Assembly: GCA_046530935.1 (NCBI GenBank)
Contig: JBHEQW010000011.1
Location: 1 to 41,559, forward strand
Reading direction: 5' to 3'
DNA: 41,559 nt
From: Arsenophonus sp046530935
GTDB lineage: Bacteria > Pseudomonadota > Gammaproteobacteria > Enterobacterales > Enterobacteriaceae
Of the stretch, positions 24,614-34,386 are shown in pieces. Numbering within the stretch: the first letter of the stretch is position 1; every line of letters begins with the position of its first letter. The translations under genes and the position numbers were made by a program. The notes under the pieces are model-generated. The model saw nothing but the letters and a program-made list of their open reading frames with translations, was not told where the DNA came from and made no database searches.

Positions 24614-26153
24614 ATAAAATTGCAAACCAATTTATACAAAAATTCCAACAAGACATCAATTATGTATTGAACTATCCAATCGATTTTATATTATAATCTG
24701 GTCATCTTAACACCTCTACCCTTTAACTTCTAGGGGTTTGCCCTATAAAGTAATACTCGACTTTACTTAAAGTCGCTTGTTTTTCTTGTAATACTGTATC
24801 TGCTTTAATTTCTGAAATTACTTCTAATAAAGTATTTTTGCAAACATCTTGGGCAAGATTAATCTATATTTTAACGTTAAAAAATTACAACCATCTATAT
24901 CACACATACTAATTTTTCTATTAAATAATTACCCGAAGCCATACGCAATAGATGAAAAAATAAGTTACACCTTTAGTACGTGATATTCTTTTTACATGGC
25001 ACATTCATATAGCGTTATTTGGATTAGCTCATGTTGCAATAATAATAATTAATACTAACTAAAGGAGCCAAAAGCAATATAAAACAGTATACTCTTTTAA
25101 TTTTATCAAACTAAGCAGCCGTACGTATACGGCAAGGAATGAATTTCCACACTATTTATGACTTGATAATATCATAATCATTTACATGTCCACGTAGTGC
25201 AACAGCTAATTTTGTGCCATTCTGTTTTGATATAGAAATATAAATTTTAATATCAAGAACATCTCTAAGACCATTACTAGCAGTAATGGTTGCAAATAAT
25301 GCAGGTGCCCTAAATTACCTTTATCAACCTGATAAATAGCAGCTGAAGTATAAGCTACTAGACTAGTGTGCCACGAATCAACAACGAATAAATCATAATG
25401 GAGTTACTAATTTAGTTTTTTAAAAGCATTTTTCAGAATGAGGAAGAATTTAAGTGACATTGTCAGTAAAATTCATCCTGGAAGGTAGCATCTTCCATTC
25501 TTCCACTATCCTCTCTCCTACTAAATTTCTTTGCTATTAAGAAATACTGAAGTTAGCACAATAATATTACGTTTCTGAACTTCAGACTAAAAATAGCATC
25601 ATCGATAGCAATATCAATAATATTAGAATTTAAAACTTTCATTAAATTTAAAGGTTGAATAACATTTCAGCATGAATAATATAAAAATAAATAATAGCCT
25701 CAAAAAATTATTCTAATTTGTTGATCTTGCACTAAGAATTTCACTTAGTTCATCATCTCATCACTGGATTAGATTAGCAAATTGCAATAATGCTAAAACC
25801 AATTAACTAAATTTATAGTCCAACAAAAAACTAACAACCCGCTAATCTTCATAAAAATTAGCAATTAAAATAAAGGGTTGCGTCCCACGTTACGTTTTTA
25901 TCTTTAATAAAAATTTTTATCTAAAAATATTTTTATTCTATTTTATTCTATAAAAGTGTATTTATTTCTGAAGTTTTTCACTTTTATCTAATGTTGCTTT
26001 TAACTCAAAATTGATTGTATCCTTTTTTCTAAAAAGACTTTAAGTTAAGATTTTATGTTGCTATCAAGCATTGATCTATCCACGGAAAAACTAGCGCTAT
26101 TCACACAGCCAACGACCGAACGAATACAGTAAAATTACTCACAATGTTTTTAA

Positions 26154-26741
26154 TTAAATTTTTCCTACCAAGTCAAGTGAAGGTGATAAAGTTGCTTCAC
26201 CCTCTTTCCATTTAGCTGGGCAGACTTCCCCTGGGTGACTTGCAACATATTGCGCAGCTTTAGTTTTACGTAATAAATCGGATGCATCACGTCCAATACC
26301 TTCCGCAGTAACTTCAAGTGCTTGGATAATACCATTAGGATCAACAATAAATGTACCACGATCTGCCAATCCTAATTCTTTTTGCTTATCATTTTCTTGA
26401 TACTCGCGCATTACTTCAAAATTACGCGTTAATATCCAACTTGGATCACCGATCATGGCATATTTAATTTTACTAATTGTGTCTGAGTGACTATGCCACT
26501 CTTTATGAGTGAAATGGGTATCTGTTGAAACAGAATAAATTTCTACGCCAAGTTTCTGGAATTCTTCATAGTGATCAGCTAAATCAGCTAATTCAGTTGG
26601 GCAAACAAAGGTAAAATCAGCAGGATAAAAGAAAAAAATGCTCCATTTACCTTTAATATCTTTTTCAGATAGATCGATAAATTTTCCATCTTTAAAGGCG
26701 GTATTTTGAAAAGGTTTAATTTCTGTATTAACCAAAGACAT
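26154..26741 (-). CDS. ahpC: Alkyl hydroperoxide reductase, peroxiredoxin subunit
   Basis: AhpC reduces hydrogen peroxide and organic hydroperoxides in the cytoplasm. It is a typical 2-Cys peroxiredoxin: peroxidatic Cys47 in ADFTFVCPTEL and resolving Cys174 in SHPGEVCPAKW are both kept, as is the C-terminal SPSLDLVGKI. The protein has 195 residues against 187 in E. coli. The extra eight lie in one block, about residues 114-121 (MRE-YQENDKQK-ELGLADR), in a charged surface segment. The ATG at 26739-26741 has a GGAGA ribosome site. An OxyR-like operator lies at 26803-26839. The normal partner gene ahpF, directly downstream, is destroyed, so AhpC must be recycled by another reductant or by an AhpF encoded elsewhere, or it is beginning to decay. 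Confidence 0.97.
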   Translation of the reverse strand: MSLVNTEIKPFQNTAFKDGKFIDLSEKDIKGKWSIFFFYPADFTFVCPTELADLADHYEEFQKLGVEIYSVSTDTHFTHKEWHSHSDTISKIKYAMIGDPSWILTRNFEVMREYQENDKQKELGLADRGTFIVDPNGIIQALEVTAEGIGRDASDLLRKTKAAQYVASHPGEVCPAKWKEGEATLSPSLDLVGKI

Positions 26742-26802
26742 TTTGCTTCTCCATTATGTTTTGATAGGTTATTTGATGGATATTTAAAAAATTTTACTTC
26801 TA

Positions 26803-26839
26803 ATTCCTTAATACTATTAATCCAATAGCTAATGGCTAT
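26803..26839 (-). promoter_or_regulatory. OxyR-type operator upstream of ahpC
   Basis: Read towards ahpC, the sequence is ATAG-N7-CTAT-N7-ATAG-N7-GAAT, with exactly the spacing of the OxyR consensus (four quarter-sites ATAG/CTAT, each seven bases apart). Three of the four quarter-sites are perfect, and the conserved A near the end of each half-site spacer is also present. It lies 62-98 bp upstream of the ahpC start, where an activator site is expected. E. coli ahpC is a known OxyR target. Whether OxyR is still encoded cannot be seen here. Confidence 0.7.
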
Positions 26840-26869
26840 TATAAGTAAATATAATGTAAAAACCAATAA

Positions 26870-27664
26870 GCAAATCGATTTTGATTTAATAAATAATGTG
26901 CCATATTATTTTTAATACATCAATCAAAAAATAATAAAAAGCACCTGCACGAATTATTAATTAATTGCAAAGTTATTAGTTGGTTCTTGTAAAGTGTGAC
27001 ACGAATAACTTAAATACAAAAATAATTAGTTTTCATATTTAAATAACTTTAAACTTGAATAACTTCTCTCTGTCAGAGAGGTTCAAGCAATAATCATTTC
27101 CAGGAAATTATTTTAAATAATAAACTCAAACTATATTTTATGTAAAAATAAAATAATTCATCATTATGACCAGTCAGAACAAAAGATAAATTATTATGGT
27201 TGCCTAATAATACAGAAGAAGATTGTGACAATTCTGCTAAAATTTTGCTTTTTTCAACCCAATATTGTTCGGATACCACTCTAGCAAGACAAATATCTTC
27301 AAGCATCTAATCACCATCTTTATCAGCTATCAGTTATGAGTTATCGACATTTACATTAGTTCGATCATTTTTAATAATGGTTTTAATGATATCAGATTTG
27401 GTAAAGCTAGTAGTCGCGCATAAACTAACTTGCTCTTTTGAGCAATACCAGCAAACATTTTTATTGTTCTTGCTTTGGAATAAAGCATAATATTTTTACT
27501 TGAACTTTGTTCATTCTAACAAAGTTTATTCATAATAGGCTAAAAACTAGTAAAGGTAATAATATGAAATTAACTTCAGTTAATTAGACTGTCTAGTTAT
27601 ATAATTTAACCATTGAATAGTTCTCAATAAAATGAAAAAGATACTAAAAACGTCAATATTAAAA
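26870..27664. other. Gap with an unidentified minus-strand remnant
   Basis: On the minus strand, 27094-27306 is open for 70 codons (starting MLEDICLARVVSEQYWVEK), and an upstream frame near 27380-27480 reads MFAGIAQKSKLVYARLLALP. Both have the texture of real protein and could be pieces of one frameshifted gene, but I cannot name it. A small hairpin, CTCTCTG-T-CAGAGAG, lies at 27073-27088. Confidence 0.3.
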
Positions 27665-28233
27665 GTGCTCATTAACTAACACTAATTTAGCACTTAAAGC
27701 ACCTTTTCCAATAAAACTATGTACTTTTTTTGGTTGTTGCAATGGATAAAATTTATCAAAATTTGGTTTATATTAACTGAATTAACCAGTGGTCAAACAT
27801 TATTTTATAACGATGTTGCAATCGCAAATTTTACTAAAATTATTGTTAGGCATTGCTGAATGCTAACATAAATTAATTATTTGATCATATTAATGTGATT
27901 AAATTTAAGTGCTGACATGTCTGACACAGAGACAATGCTTGCTCGGACATCCTTTATTACCAATTACCACCATACTACATCATACAAAACTAAATAATGC
28001 AGTAAAATTTAGCAGAATTTTGATAAATTTTATTAAAATAATCGCCAACAATCAAGATTAACCAGCAGATTGACCTCTTTATTTTGCTTATATTCAGCTA
28101 TCTTTTCAGAAAGATTTTCTACAATATAGTTAATAACTTTATCAGCACCTAAAGAAAATAATGGCCACATTCATTTTTTTACTGAACTAACACTAGTAGA
28201 TACTTTAGCATAAAAAAATTTTTGTTAACTACT

Positions 28234-29949
28234 TGTTCTTAAATTATTATATTAGATGCTCGTCACACAGCCATATTTATGGCAAGATTGCTAATGATTG
28301 ATAAAGATAAATATAGTTGAAGATAAAATATCATGAGGATGAGTTTCCATAGTCAGGCAACTACAACATCAAACATCTAAAAGTAGAGCTGCTCCTTAAT
28401 GTAAGCAAAAATAGCTTATATCTATTTTGCCTAAGCTTTATCTTATATTAAAACTTGGTTTTCTAAATAGCAAAAACGAGATAATGTTAATTATTGACTA
28501 TATTGGCAAAAGTTGTTAGTAGAAATCTCTTCTACTGTATAAAAATTTTAGTTACCTAGATTATCATGAAAAAGCAAACAAACATACAGATCAAAAAGAC
28601 TCTTTAAGTTCACCCCATACCAACATAAAGCTACATCTCATTAGTTTGCTTAGCGAAAATTTATTAGATGATTTTGATTCCATGTATTGAAGAAGCTCAT
28701 TCTATTTTATTCAAGCTAATATTATTACAGTGAATATCTTACCATATAAACAGATTCATTAGAGTTAGAGATATATCGTTCCAAAATCCAATATTGAAAA
28801 AAACATTTAACAATCTTACTGAAAGTCCTATAGCAAAACTAGATTAGAAGAATAAATAGTTTAGTTATCTGCGATGTATCTTGAATAGATTAACTTTACA
28901 GAAGCAAGCAAAACAACAGGAATTGGTTGTTTAAAAACAGCCTTTAGATGGTGTTACTATTTTTTTTGCTTCATTGCGGAGATAATCAACATAAATCCAG
29001 CAAGTTGGTATTATTACAGTCGACAAAACATTTTCTCATAAATTCTTCAAGGCAAAACATTATATCCAACATAGGAACACAAAAAAACACGAGATAAGCA
29101 TAGAGTTTGGATGGGGATAAAAGGAAAAAACGAATCTCGGTCTTAATTGCCAGAGATCGATTGCATCGTATGTAAGCTATAAAATTCTTGAAGAATTTAA
29201 TGCAGTGTGGGGTATTTATTAGCTATTTTATTAATCCGATCATAAATAAAGAGTTTCATCTTTTGCTCAGATGAAACTAAATGATATGAAGCCTTTCGCC
29301 AGAAAGCATGAAACTTGTTATTGTAATCTAATAAAGATTAGCTAATTAAAGAGTTAGTAGCAATAAATTTTACATTTAAAATTTGAACAGTTATTATCTA
29401 ATTATAAAGAATGCCTTAATAGATTCCATGTTGTAGAGTTATTTTATTTACATAGGCATCTGGTTTGAGCTAGAAAAGATTTTTTAAAGCAACTCTAATT
29501 AAAAATAGAGACGTTGCCACAATTTACTTTATGAGTAAATCAATAATCTTTTCCAAAGATAGCCGCAAATTAACATATTACAGAGTATAAAACACTACTA
29601 AACTCATGAATATTTCTGAACCCAGCGTAGCTGCACCACACCTCACACGTAAGACGCTACGTTTATATAAAATAACAACTTAGCCAGCACCTATGTATCC
29701 TCAAACGAATGGTCTTGTCTAGCAAATTAATGGATATATAAATATAAGAAGATGGCTATAAATGGCATCATTTCAATTCTGCTGTAAAGCTTGAGATCAG
29801 TCTGCATTGATGATATCTTTAGCTATATAATTAAGAATTACAATAATCAGTATAAGGTATATAGTAAAACTCAATTGCAGCCTATGAAAGATCAGTTAAA
29901 AGTTAAATCTAAATTATAAAATAACTATACTCATTCCAGGAATGTAACA
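28234..29949 (+). mobile_element. IS481-family element inside the MDR pseudogene (dead)
   Basis: The N-terminal transposase block is at 28360-28500 (a degraded THKIRAAIQ..SISKLTVAKW..RDNV pattern). The C-terminal block is at 29570-29930, where PAPMYPQTNGLV corresponds to the family's RHPQTNGMVERF and QLQPMKDQLKVKSKL to the tail. The middle of the transposase is missing and in its place sits an IS1595 copy. The MDR gene continues on both sides, which defines the limits to within about 10 bp. Confidence 0.75.
28505..29554 (+). mobile_element. IS1595-family (ISXO2-like) element (dead, best-preserved copy)
   Basis: About 1.05 kb between GGCAAAAGTTGTTAG and CAATAATCTTTTCC. The translation follows an ISXO2-like transposase in order: KKTFNNLTESPIAKLD, KNKFSYLRCILNRLTL with small shifts, LKTAFRW, VGIITVDKTFFS-like (the family has EVDETFF, so the first catalytic region is still visible), RKPHKxGH-like, WMGIKGKNESRS, then KHETCYCNLIK and FEQLLSNYKECLNRFH. 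Stops and indels abolish function. It has the same orientation as the surrounding IS481. Confidence 0.78.
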
Positions 29950-30447
29950 ACTAATATAATAGTAACGCTATCAATATCATCAATTCCAACAAGGATGAGA
30001 AAAGTTTTATTTTTTTAAGTTGAACAAATCAGAAAACATTAAGCAAAACAGTAAAAAGTTTTTTGGCAGTGCTACTTCTTCAATAGAACTGAGATCACAA
30101 ATAAATAAAGCTATAAGCTTCATGGAGAACATTAATATTCAGCATATTCTACAGCGCAACTAAATCACAAAAACTTTATCGCCGTTTCCAAATGATAACA
30201 ACCATCTACGACACTAAAAAGTTGATCGGTAATTTCTAATCCTTGTATTGGAGATGAATCTGATACTGGTGGATAAACCAATATACATTGAAAACCATAA
30301 TAACAATTGACACTAACTGTATCAACCTTAAGAAATAAAAGTAATTTTGGCAGCTTTATCAATGGTAATTAGCTGTGATTAATTCTTTTCTTAGCCAGCT
30401 AGGTTGGTTTAATAATTTTGATAGTAAGCATTATTTTTGAGAAAGCG

Positions 30448-31904
30448 GCGATATAAGAGTTTATGGTTATTTCTAGTATAAACTTTCGGATATGCTAACG
30501 TATTCTTATGATTGACTTAGCTAATGATTTCAACAATAAAGAGATTATACTCCACAAAAAAGATACTATATATAGGTTTCATGCGAAACCAGATATTAGA
30601 CATGATCCATTATATGCACTCATCCATGATGAGTGATGCCAGACGTATAGGCAGCTGATAAACAACCACAGTTGAGGGCGAGCTTGAAGGCATCCTGCGA
30701 CAAGAGGATAAAACGCTGCATTTTTGACGATGCAAGCATCATTGAACCAATGTCTCATAATTGGTTACCTGCCACAGCGAAGCAACAGAATACTATTGGA
30801 GATATTGAGATTATTAAGATTAAAATGCTTAAGATCAAAGATCTCAGCAGCAATGGAATATACTTCAATAGCTTACTTAAGCCTTATCTAAGGCATACAA
30901 AAATCGTAGAAGACTTGCTAATGTGTCTGTGTACGCCTGAAGGCATATCTACCACAGTGATTTTACGAAGCTTGTATTGTACTTTTTCAATGAAAAAGTA
31001 CATGTTCAGTATTCTATCCATTAGAATACTGAACCAGGAATAACTTGAAGATCACAGGCAACTATTTGTTCCACCTTGCATTATTTAATCGATACTCATT
31101 ACGTTTATTTTTTGTCAAATTCCATATACAGTCCTATTATGCAAAATGATCCATTTTGCCTTTTAATCATCTTGGCATCACTTTTACATTGACGTAAAGA
31201 AGTAGTCAGTCTTAAAAACAGTTATTGAGAATTAGAACTAAACTTAGCCATCTTTTTAATGGCCTGCTAGCATGAAGCTTAATCGTATCTCCAAGGCTTT
31301 CACTACGATGAACAGGTTTCCCTTGATTTTTAGAATGCAATGTAAAAGATATTCCTAGATACGCATCAGCAACACTATTAGATGTTAGATACATAAGACA
31401 ACTAATGTTATTGCCTTACTACAAAAAGGGATGCAACAAAAAATCAAGGTTGACCTGCGAGAGGCATCTGCTAGCAAAGAACTGTAATGCCACTCTAATA
31501 AATGCCTTGATGTTTTATTAGCAATGTTTTAGCAAAGAACCTCCAGCTTTCAAATGAGAAAGCTGGATAAAGATTGAAAAAAACTGCTAGCAGCTTATAA
31601 AGCTTCACGTCAATAATAACTAAAAAGCAAATTTAATCGGCTTTTTCGACATGAGCCTAAAAACATAAAAGCGTAAAAACAATGTAGCTCAAGAAAAACA
31701 AGCCTTTCAATGGTATTTAATTTGCTATAATCTGCTCAGAAAACATTGAACAAGTTAAGAAGGATTAACCTGTTGTTTATTACCCCCATTGACGGTAAAC
31801 AACATCTAATTTAAGGTTTAATGATAGAAAACAAATCCTCTAAGCATCAGAGGAGTAGGAACGTCATAACTTGACCACAATAGATCATATTTGCTAATAA
31901 CTCT
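30448..31904 (+). mobile_element. IS256-family element (dead copy 4 of 6)
   Basis: The element is 1.46 kb. The frame 30672-31043 includes KIKDLSSNGIYFNSLLKPYL then RHTKIVEDLLMCL, a clear match to the IS256 transposase block around its first catalytic region, with a short out-of-register continuation (EGIST). The right inverted repeat TATTTGCTAATAACTC is near 31888-31903. The 3' half is heavily eroded. Confidence 0.8.
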
Positions 31905-32054
31905 TTTATTTTTCTATAACTTAGAACAATTAGCTTTTAAGTAGCTTAAATGATTTCCACTATCAAGTAAACTGTTTATATTGATGGCATTAGTTAAATA
32001 AAAATACAACTAATTTATTAATTCTTTTAATCTAGCATAAAATATGTATTTAAA
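31905..32054. other. Upstream region of the fnr pseudogene
   Basis: A/T-rich sequence between the IS256 end and the FNR box; nothing else recognised. Confidence 0.3.
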
Positions 32055-32068
32055 TTGATTAAAATCAA
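32055..32068 (+). promoter_or_regulatory. FNR-binding site (perfect consensus)
   Basis: TTGATTAAAATCAA matches the FNR consensus TTGAT-N4-ATCAA at all ten defined positions and lies 27 bp before the decayed fnr start. Autoregulation by FNR is known in E. coli. The site has outlived the gene it controlled. Confidence 0.75.
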
Positions 32069-32095
32069 TATTTTTATCATAATGAGTCTAGTAAT

Positions 32096-32690
32096 CTGAT
32101 CTAAGAAAAATGCGTTATTCACTGAATTCAGTCTGGTGTGGTGGCTGCGCTATCAATTGCAAGGACTGCAGTATTAGCCAGTTTTGTATTCCATTTATCT
32201 TGAATGAACACGAACTGGAACAACTAGATCCCTCATTACCAAAGAAGATAATGAATAAATTACCGGTTTCTATTTAGCGGATAATCTTGTTGATTTTGAC
32301 GATATGATTAATAATCAACACCTAGGCTTTTCCAAAGACATTGAAACTTCAATCTCTTTCAAAATTCCTTTTGAAACACTCGACGACCTGTCAGGTAAAA
32401 TGCCTAATTTTCGACAGTAAATAATAAGATTAATGAGCAGTGAAATCAAAAATGATCAATAAATGATATTGCTTGAGTAGAAAAAATACTGAAGAAGGAT
32501 TAGCTGCTTTTATTTATAATCTGTCATCTAGTTTTGCTAAGCGTAGTTTTTCAGATAAAGAATTACGCTTATCAATAACTCGAATGTGATATTGGTGTTT
32601 ATCTTAGATAAACAATTGAAACAATTAGTCGTCTTTTAGCTCTGTTCAACAAATAATACTCTCAGTATTATGCTGATAATTAATATCATA
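32096..32690 (+). pseudogene. fnr: FNR, fumarate/nitrate reduction regulator
   Basis: FNR is the oxygen-sensing [4Fe-4S] CRP-family regulator of anaerobic metabolism. The N-terminal cluster region GGCAINCKDCSISQFC is intact in one frame, followed by IPFILNEHELEQLD. A deletion of about 39 codons then joins to ITGFYLADNLVDFD. Next come KIPFETLDDLSGKMPNFRQ, IIRLMSSEIKNDQ, TEEGLAAFIYNLSSSFAKRS and TIETISRLLALFNK (the recognition helix region). The likely start codon is now CTG, followed by TAA and TGA stops (32102 and 32114) and frameshifts. The fourth cluster ligand, Cys122 in E. coli (MVCEIPF), is Phe here (ISFKIPF). The gene is full length apart from the deletion, and clearly dead. Confidence 0.9.
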
Positions 32691-32869
32691 ATTAATAATA
32701 TGTATAAACTAACTAAAATTGCAAGTAAAATCTTGCAATTCTAAACAACAATATAAATATATGCCGGATCATATTAACTTATTATTTTTTATGACTTTAA
32801 TACGTTATTAGCTCTTATTACAAGTCATATATATTGGTTTATTTTTATTGATATAAATGTTGTTCAGGC
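32691..32869. other. Gap downstream of fnr remnant
   Basis: Very A/T-rich, nothing recognised. Confidence 0.3.
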
Positions 32870-33059
32870 TCTCTAAAAGAGAACATAATAGATTATGTTC
32901 CATGCCATGATAGAACATCATCTATTTTTTTGAATAATTCAGGTTTAACCTTGAACTAATCTCTCATAGAAAAAATGTAGTTTTATTAGCTAATTTCTGA
33001 TTGAGCTAATTTCTAATTGTACAGAAAAATATATTGATGCAATATGATCTTAATCATTG
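32870..33059 (-). mobile_element. IS481-family 3'-end fragment
   Basis: On the minus strand a peptide of the form SMRD-FKVKPELFKKI matches the C terminus of IS481 transposases in this window (SMKD-SKIKSKLFKK at 22450-22490). Only the last quarter is present, abutting the point where the fmt remnant stops. A 20-bp palindrome (GAACATAAT-AG-ATTATGTTC, 32881-32900) lies at its far end. A 16-bp tandem duplication with one mismatch lies at 32988-33019. Confidence 0.55.
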
Positions 33060-33412
33060 AAATAGTAGCGTCTATTGATAGCATCATTTGATATGTTTTT
33101 AGGTGAAATTAAGCCAGATGCCACAACAACAAACAACATTGAGATGTTGATTTTTAATCCAGCACTGACTTTTTAATTTTTTTTAGAATTATGTTGGCTG
33201 TAATTATAGAAATATTCTTTTCTTCTTACTAGCATTTTTAGTGGGCGTGATGTAAGTTTTCTCCATTCTATCCTCAACATGATTTATCAGATTCTGCCAC
33301 AGAATACCAACAATTTAATATTTATTCTTGATGTTTATTAATTTATCTAATTATTATACTGCAAAATCTTTGGTGTGTGCAAAATTAATTCAGAAATAGT
33401 CCCATTACACAC
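33060..33412 (-). pseudogene. fmt: Methionyl-tRNA formyltransferase, 5' remnant
   Basis: Fmt formylates initiator Met-tRNA. Directly downstream of def, where fmt lies in enterobacteria, the minus strand gives in order and across frames: a counterpart of IIFAGTPDFA (about 33350-33390), IVGI (VVGVF in Fmt), DRMEKTYITPTK (GRGKKLMPSPVK) and LFVVVASGLISPKN (VMVVVAYGLILPKA) at about 33095-33145. This covers roughly the first 110 of 315 residues, with stops and shifts. The remainder is absent and an IS481 fragment follows. Each match is short, but the order and synteny make the call solid. Confidence 0.82.
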
Positions 33413-33448
33413 ATAAAAATCTCCATATTTCATAAAACATGAAAATTA

Positions 33449-33964
33449 TTATTTCTCTTTTTTTGCTTTTAGACGTTCGAGCTTTTCAATTTTCTGCTTA
33501 ATTTGTTGGCGTTTTAATGTAGAAAGATAATCAATAAATAATTTTCCATTTAGATGATCTATCTCATGTTGAATACAGATAGCAAGTAGATCATCTGTTT
33601 CTAATTCAAATTCTTTACCATTAACGTCTAATGCGTTGATTTTTAGCCATTTAGCACGAGATACAAATGCCCGCTGTTTCGGTATAGAAAGACAACCTTC
33701 TTCAATTCCTGTTTCACCAGATGTTTCTAAGATAACAGGATTTATAAATACTAATTTTTCATTACGAGATTCCGAAACATCAATAAGAATAATTCTTTGA
33801 TGAATATTAACCTGTGTTGCGGCTAAACCAATACCTTCTTCTTCATACATCGTTTCAACCATATCATTCACTATATGTTGTATTTCTGCATCAACTTTTT
33901 TTACCGGTTTTGCAATTTTACGAAGACGTTTATCTGGGTAATGTAATATATTTAATATTGACAT
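33449..33964 (-). CDS. def: Peptide deformylase
   Basis: Def removes the formyl group from N-formylmethionine of new proteins. The 171-residue length is normal (E. coli 169). All three motifs are intact: EEGIGLAATQ, EEGCLSIP with metal ligand Cys91, and QHEIDHLNGK with ligands His133 and His137 and catalytic Glu134. The C-terminal helix is lysine-rich (KLERLKAKKEK). The ribosome site upstream of the ATG is weak. The next gene, fmt, is a truncated pseudogene, so if no other fmt exists this enzyme has no formylated substrate. Confidence 0.97.
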   Translation of the reverse strand: MSILNILHYPDKRLRKIAKPVKKVDAEIQHIVNDMVETMYEEEGIGLAATQVNIHQRIILIDVSESRNEKLVFINPVILETSGETGIEEGCLSIPKQRAFVSRAKWLKINALDVNGKEFELETDDLLAICIQHEIDHLNGKLFIDYLSTLKRQQIKQKIEKLERLKAKKEK

Positions 33965-34386
33965 AAATGTTTAAAGGTATATCCAAAAAGTTAAAACTAT
34001 TTAATACTTATTATAGATATTTCTAATTATAATTGATAGTATTGATTATAAATAGGATACATTTATTATTAATTAAGTCTAGAAAGTGCATGGATTTAAT
34101 GAAAATATAGATATGTGTAATGATGCTATAATTGTAGTAATATTCATTGCATTAAATAATCTTAAGCTAGCTTCTTTTTTTTGCTTAAGTTTATACTATG
34201 ATAATTTATAAAAACATACAATTTACTCATACAAATTTAAAAGAAATTTATTCTGCAATGAAATTGCTTGATGTAACTGAACATAAATTCATTTTATTAG
34301 CAATATCTAAATCATCCATTTTTATTAAAACAAATATACCTCCTACCAATTATAATCTTCATTGCTGCTAAAGAGATAGAGTAAGA
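33965..34386. other. Gene-free stretch upstream of def
   Basis: A/T-rich. No remnant of dprA, the divergent neighbour in E. coli, is readable. A small inverted repeat CTTAAGC/GCTTAAG occurs at 34161-34189. Confidence 0.35.

Larger units (their letters stand above)
22220..26071 (-). pseudogene. ahpF: AhpF (alkyl hydroperoxide reductase, flavoprotein subunit), split by nested IS
   Basis: AhpF is the NADH-dependent disulfide reductase that recycles AhpC. Pieces of almost the whole 521-residue protein are readable in order on the minus strand downstream of ahpC: MLDSNIKS then LKVFLEK (26071 down), LVLALL near 25790, VIQPLNLMKVLN near 25650, KLAVALRGHVNDYDIIKS near 25180, RTKGVTY-like near 24980, EIKADTVLQEKQATLSKV near 24800, and IHN-LVGIFV-IGL near 24650. 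After the inserted element the gene resumes with RNALGEIRVDERCKSN near 22380 and DCATTVHYKEIIIA near 22300. Many stops and shifts are present. The N-terminal redox motif keeps only its first Cys, and the CxxC of the reductase domain (TYCPHC in E. coli) reads TYFFIYC. An IS481 copy (22446-24613) interrupts it. Identification is firm from the ordered matches and synteny. Confidence 0.88.
27665..30400 (-). pseudogene. MDR-family quinone oxidoreductase (PIG3-like), split by nested IS
   Basis: Members of this family are NADPH-dependent quinone reductases with a GroES-like domain and a Rossmann domain. The N-terminal half is at 29950-30400: VSVNCYYGFQCILVYPP, PIQGLEIT, SSIEEVALPKNF and NVF-x-QLKK. 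These match the family patterns GVNRxDxxQRxGxYPPP, GLE, LSxIEAAALPE and NVFDxxxLKxGE. The dinucleotide-binding half resumes at 28223 and runs down to about 27665: AKVSTSVSSVKK, SLGADKVINYIVENLSEKI, then a poor C terminus ending GALSAKLVLVNEH. Stops and frameshifts are numerous. An IS481 copy (28234-29949) interrupts the gene exactly between the two halves. The subfamily is inferred from the YPPP region. Confidence 0.75.

Noticed and set aside
24375..24659. A 94-codon minus-strand ORF that looks like a small gene
   Set aside because: It is a mosaic of the end of an ahpF fragment, an IS481 left end and the IS481 HTH read through by chance.
30165..30362. A 65-codon minus-strand ORF that could be called hypothetical
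   Set aside because: It is the N-terminal part of the MDR-family pseudogene, continued on the other side of the IS481 element.
32096..32690. Alternative genetic code or programmed frameshifting explaining the stops
   Set aside because: The intact genes read normally with standard stops, and the pseudogenes also carry indels, deletions and lost key residues.
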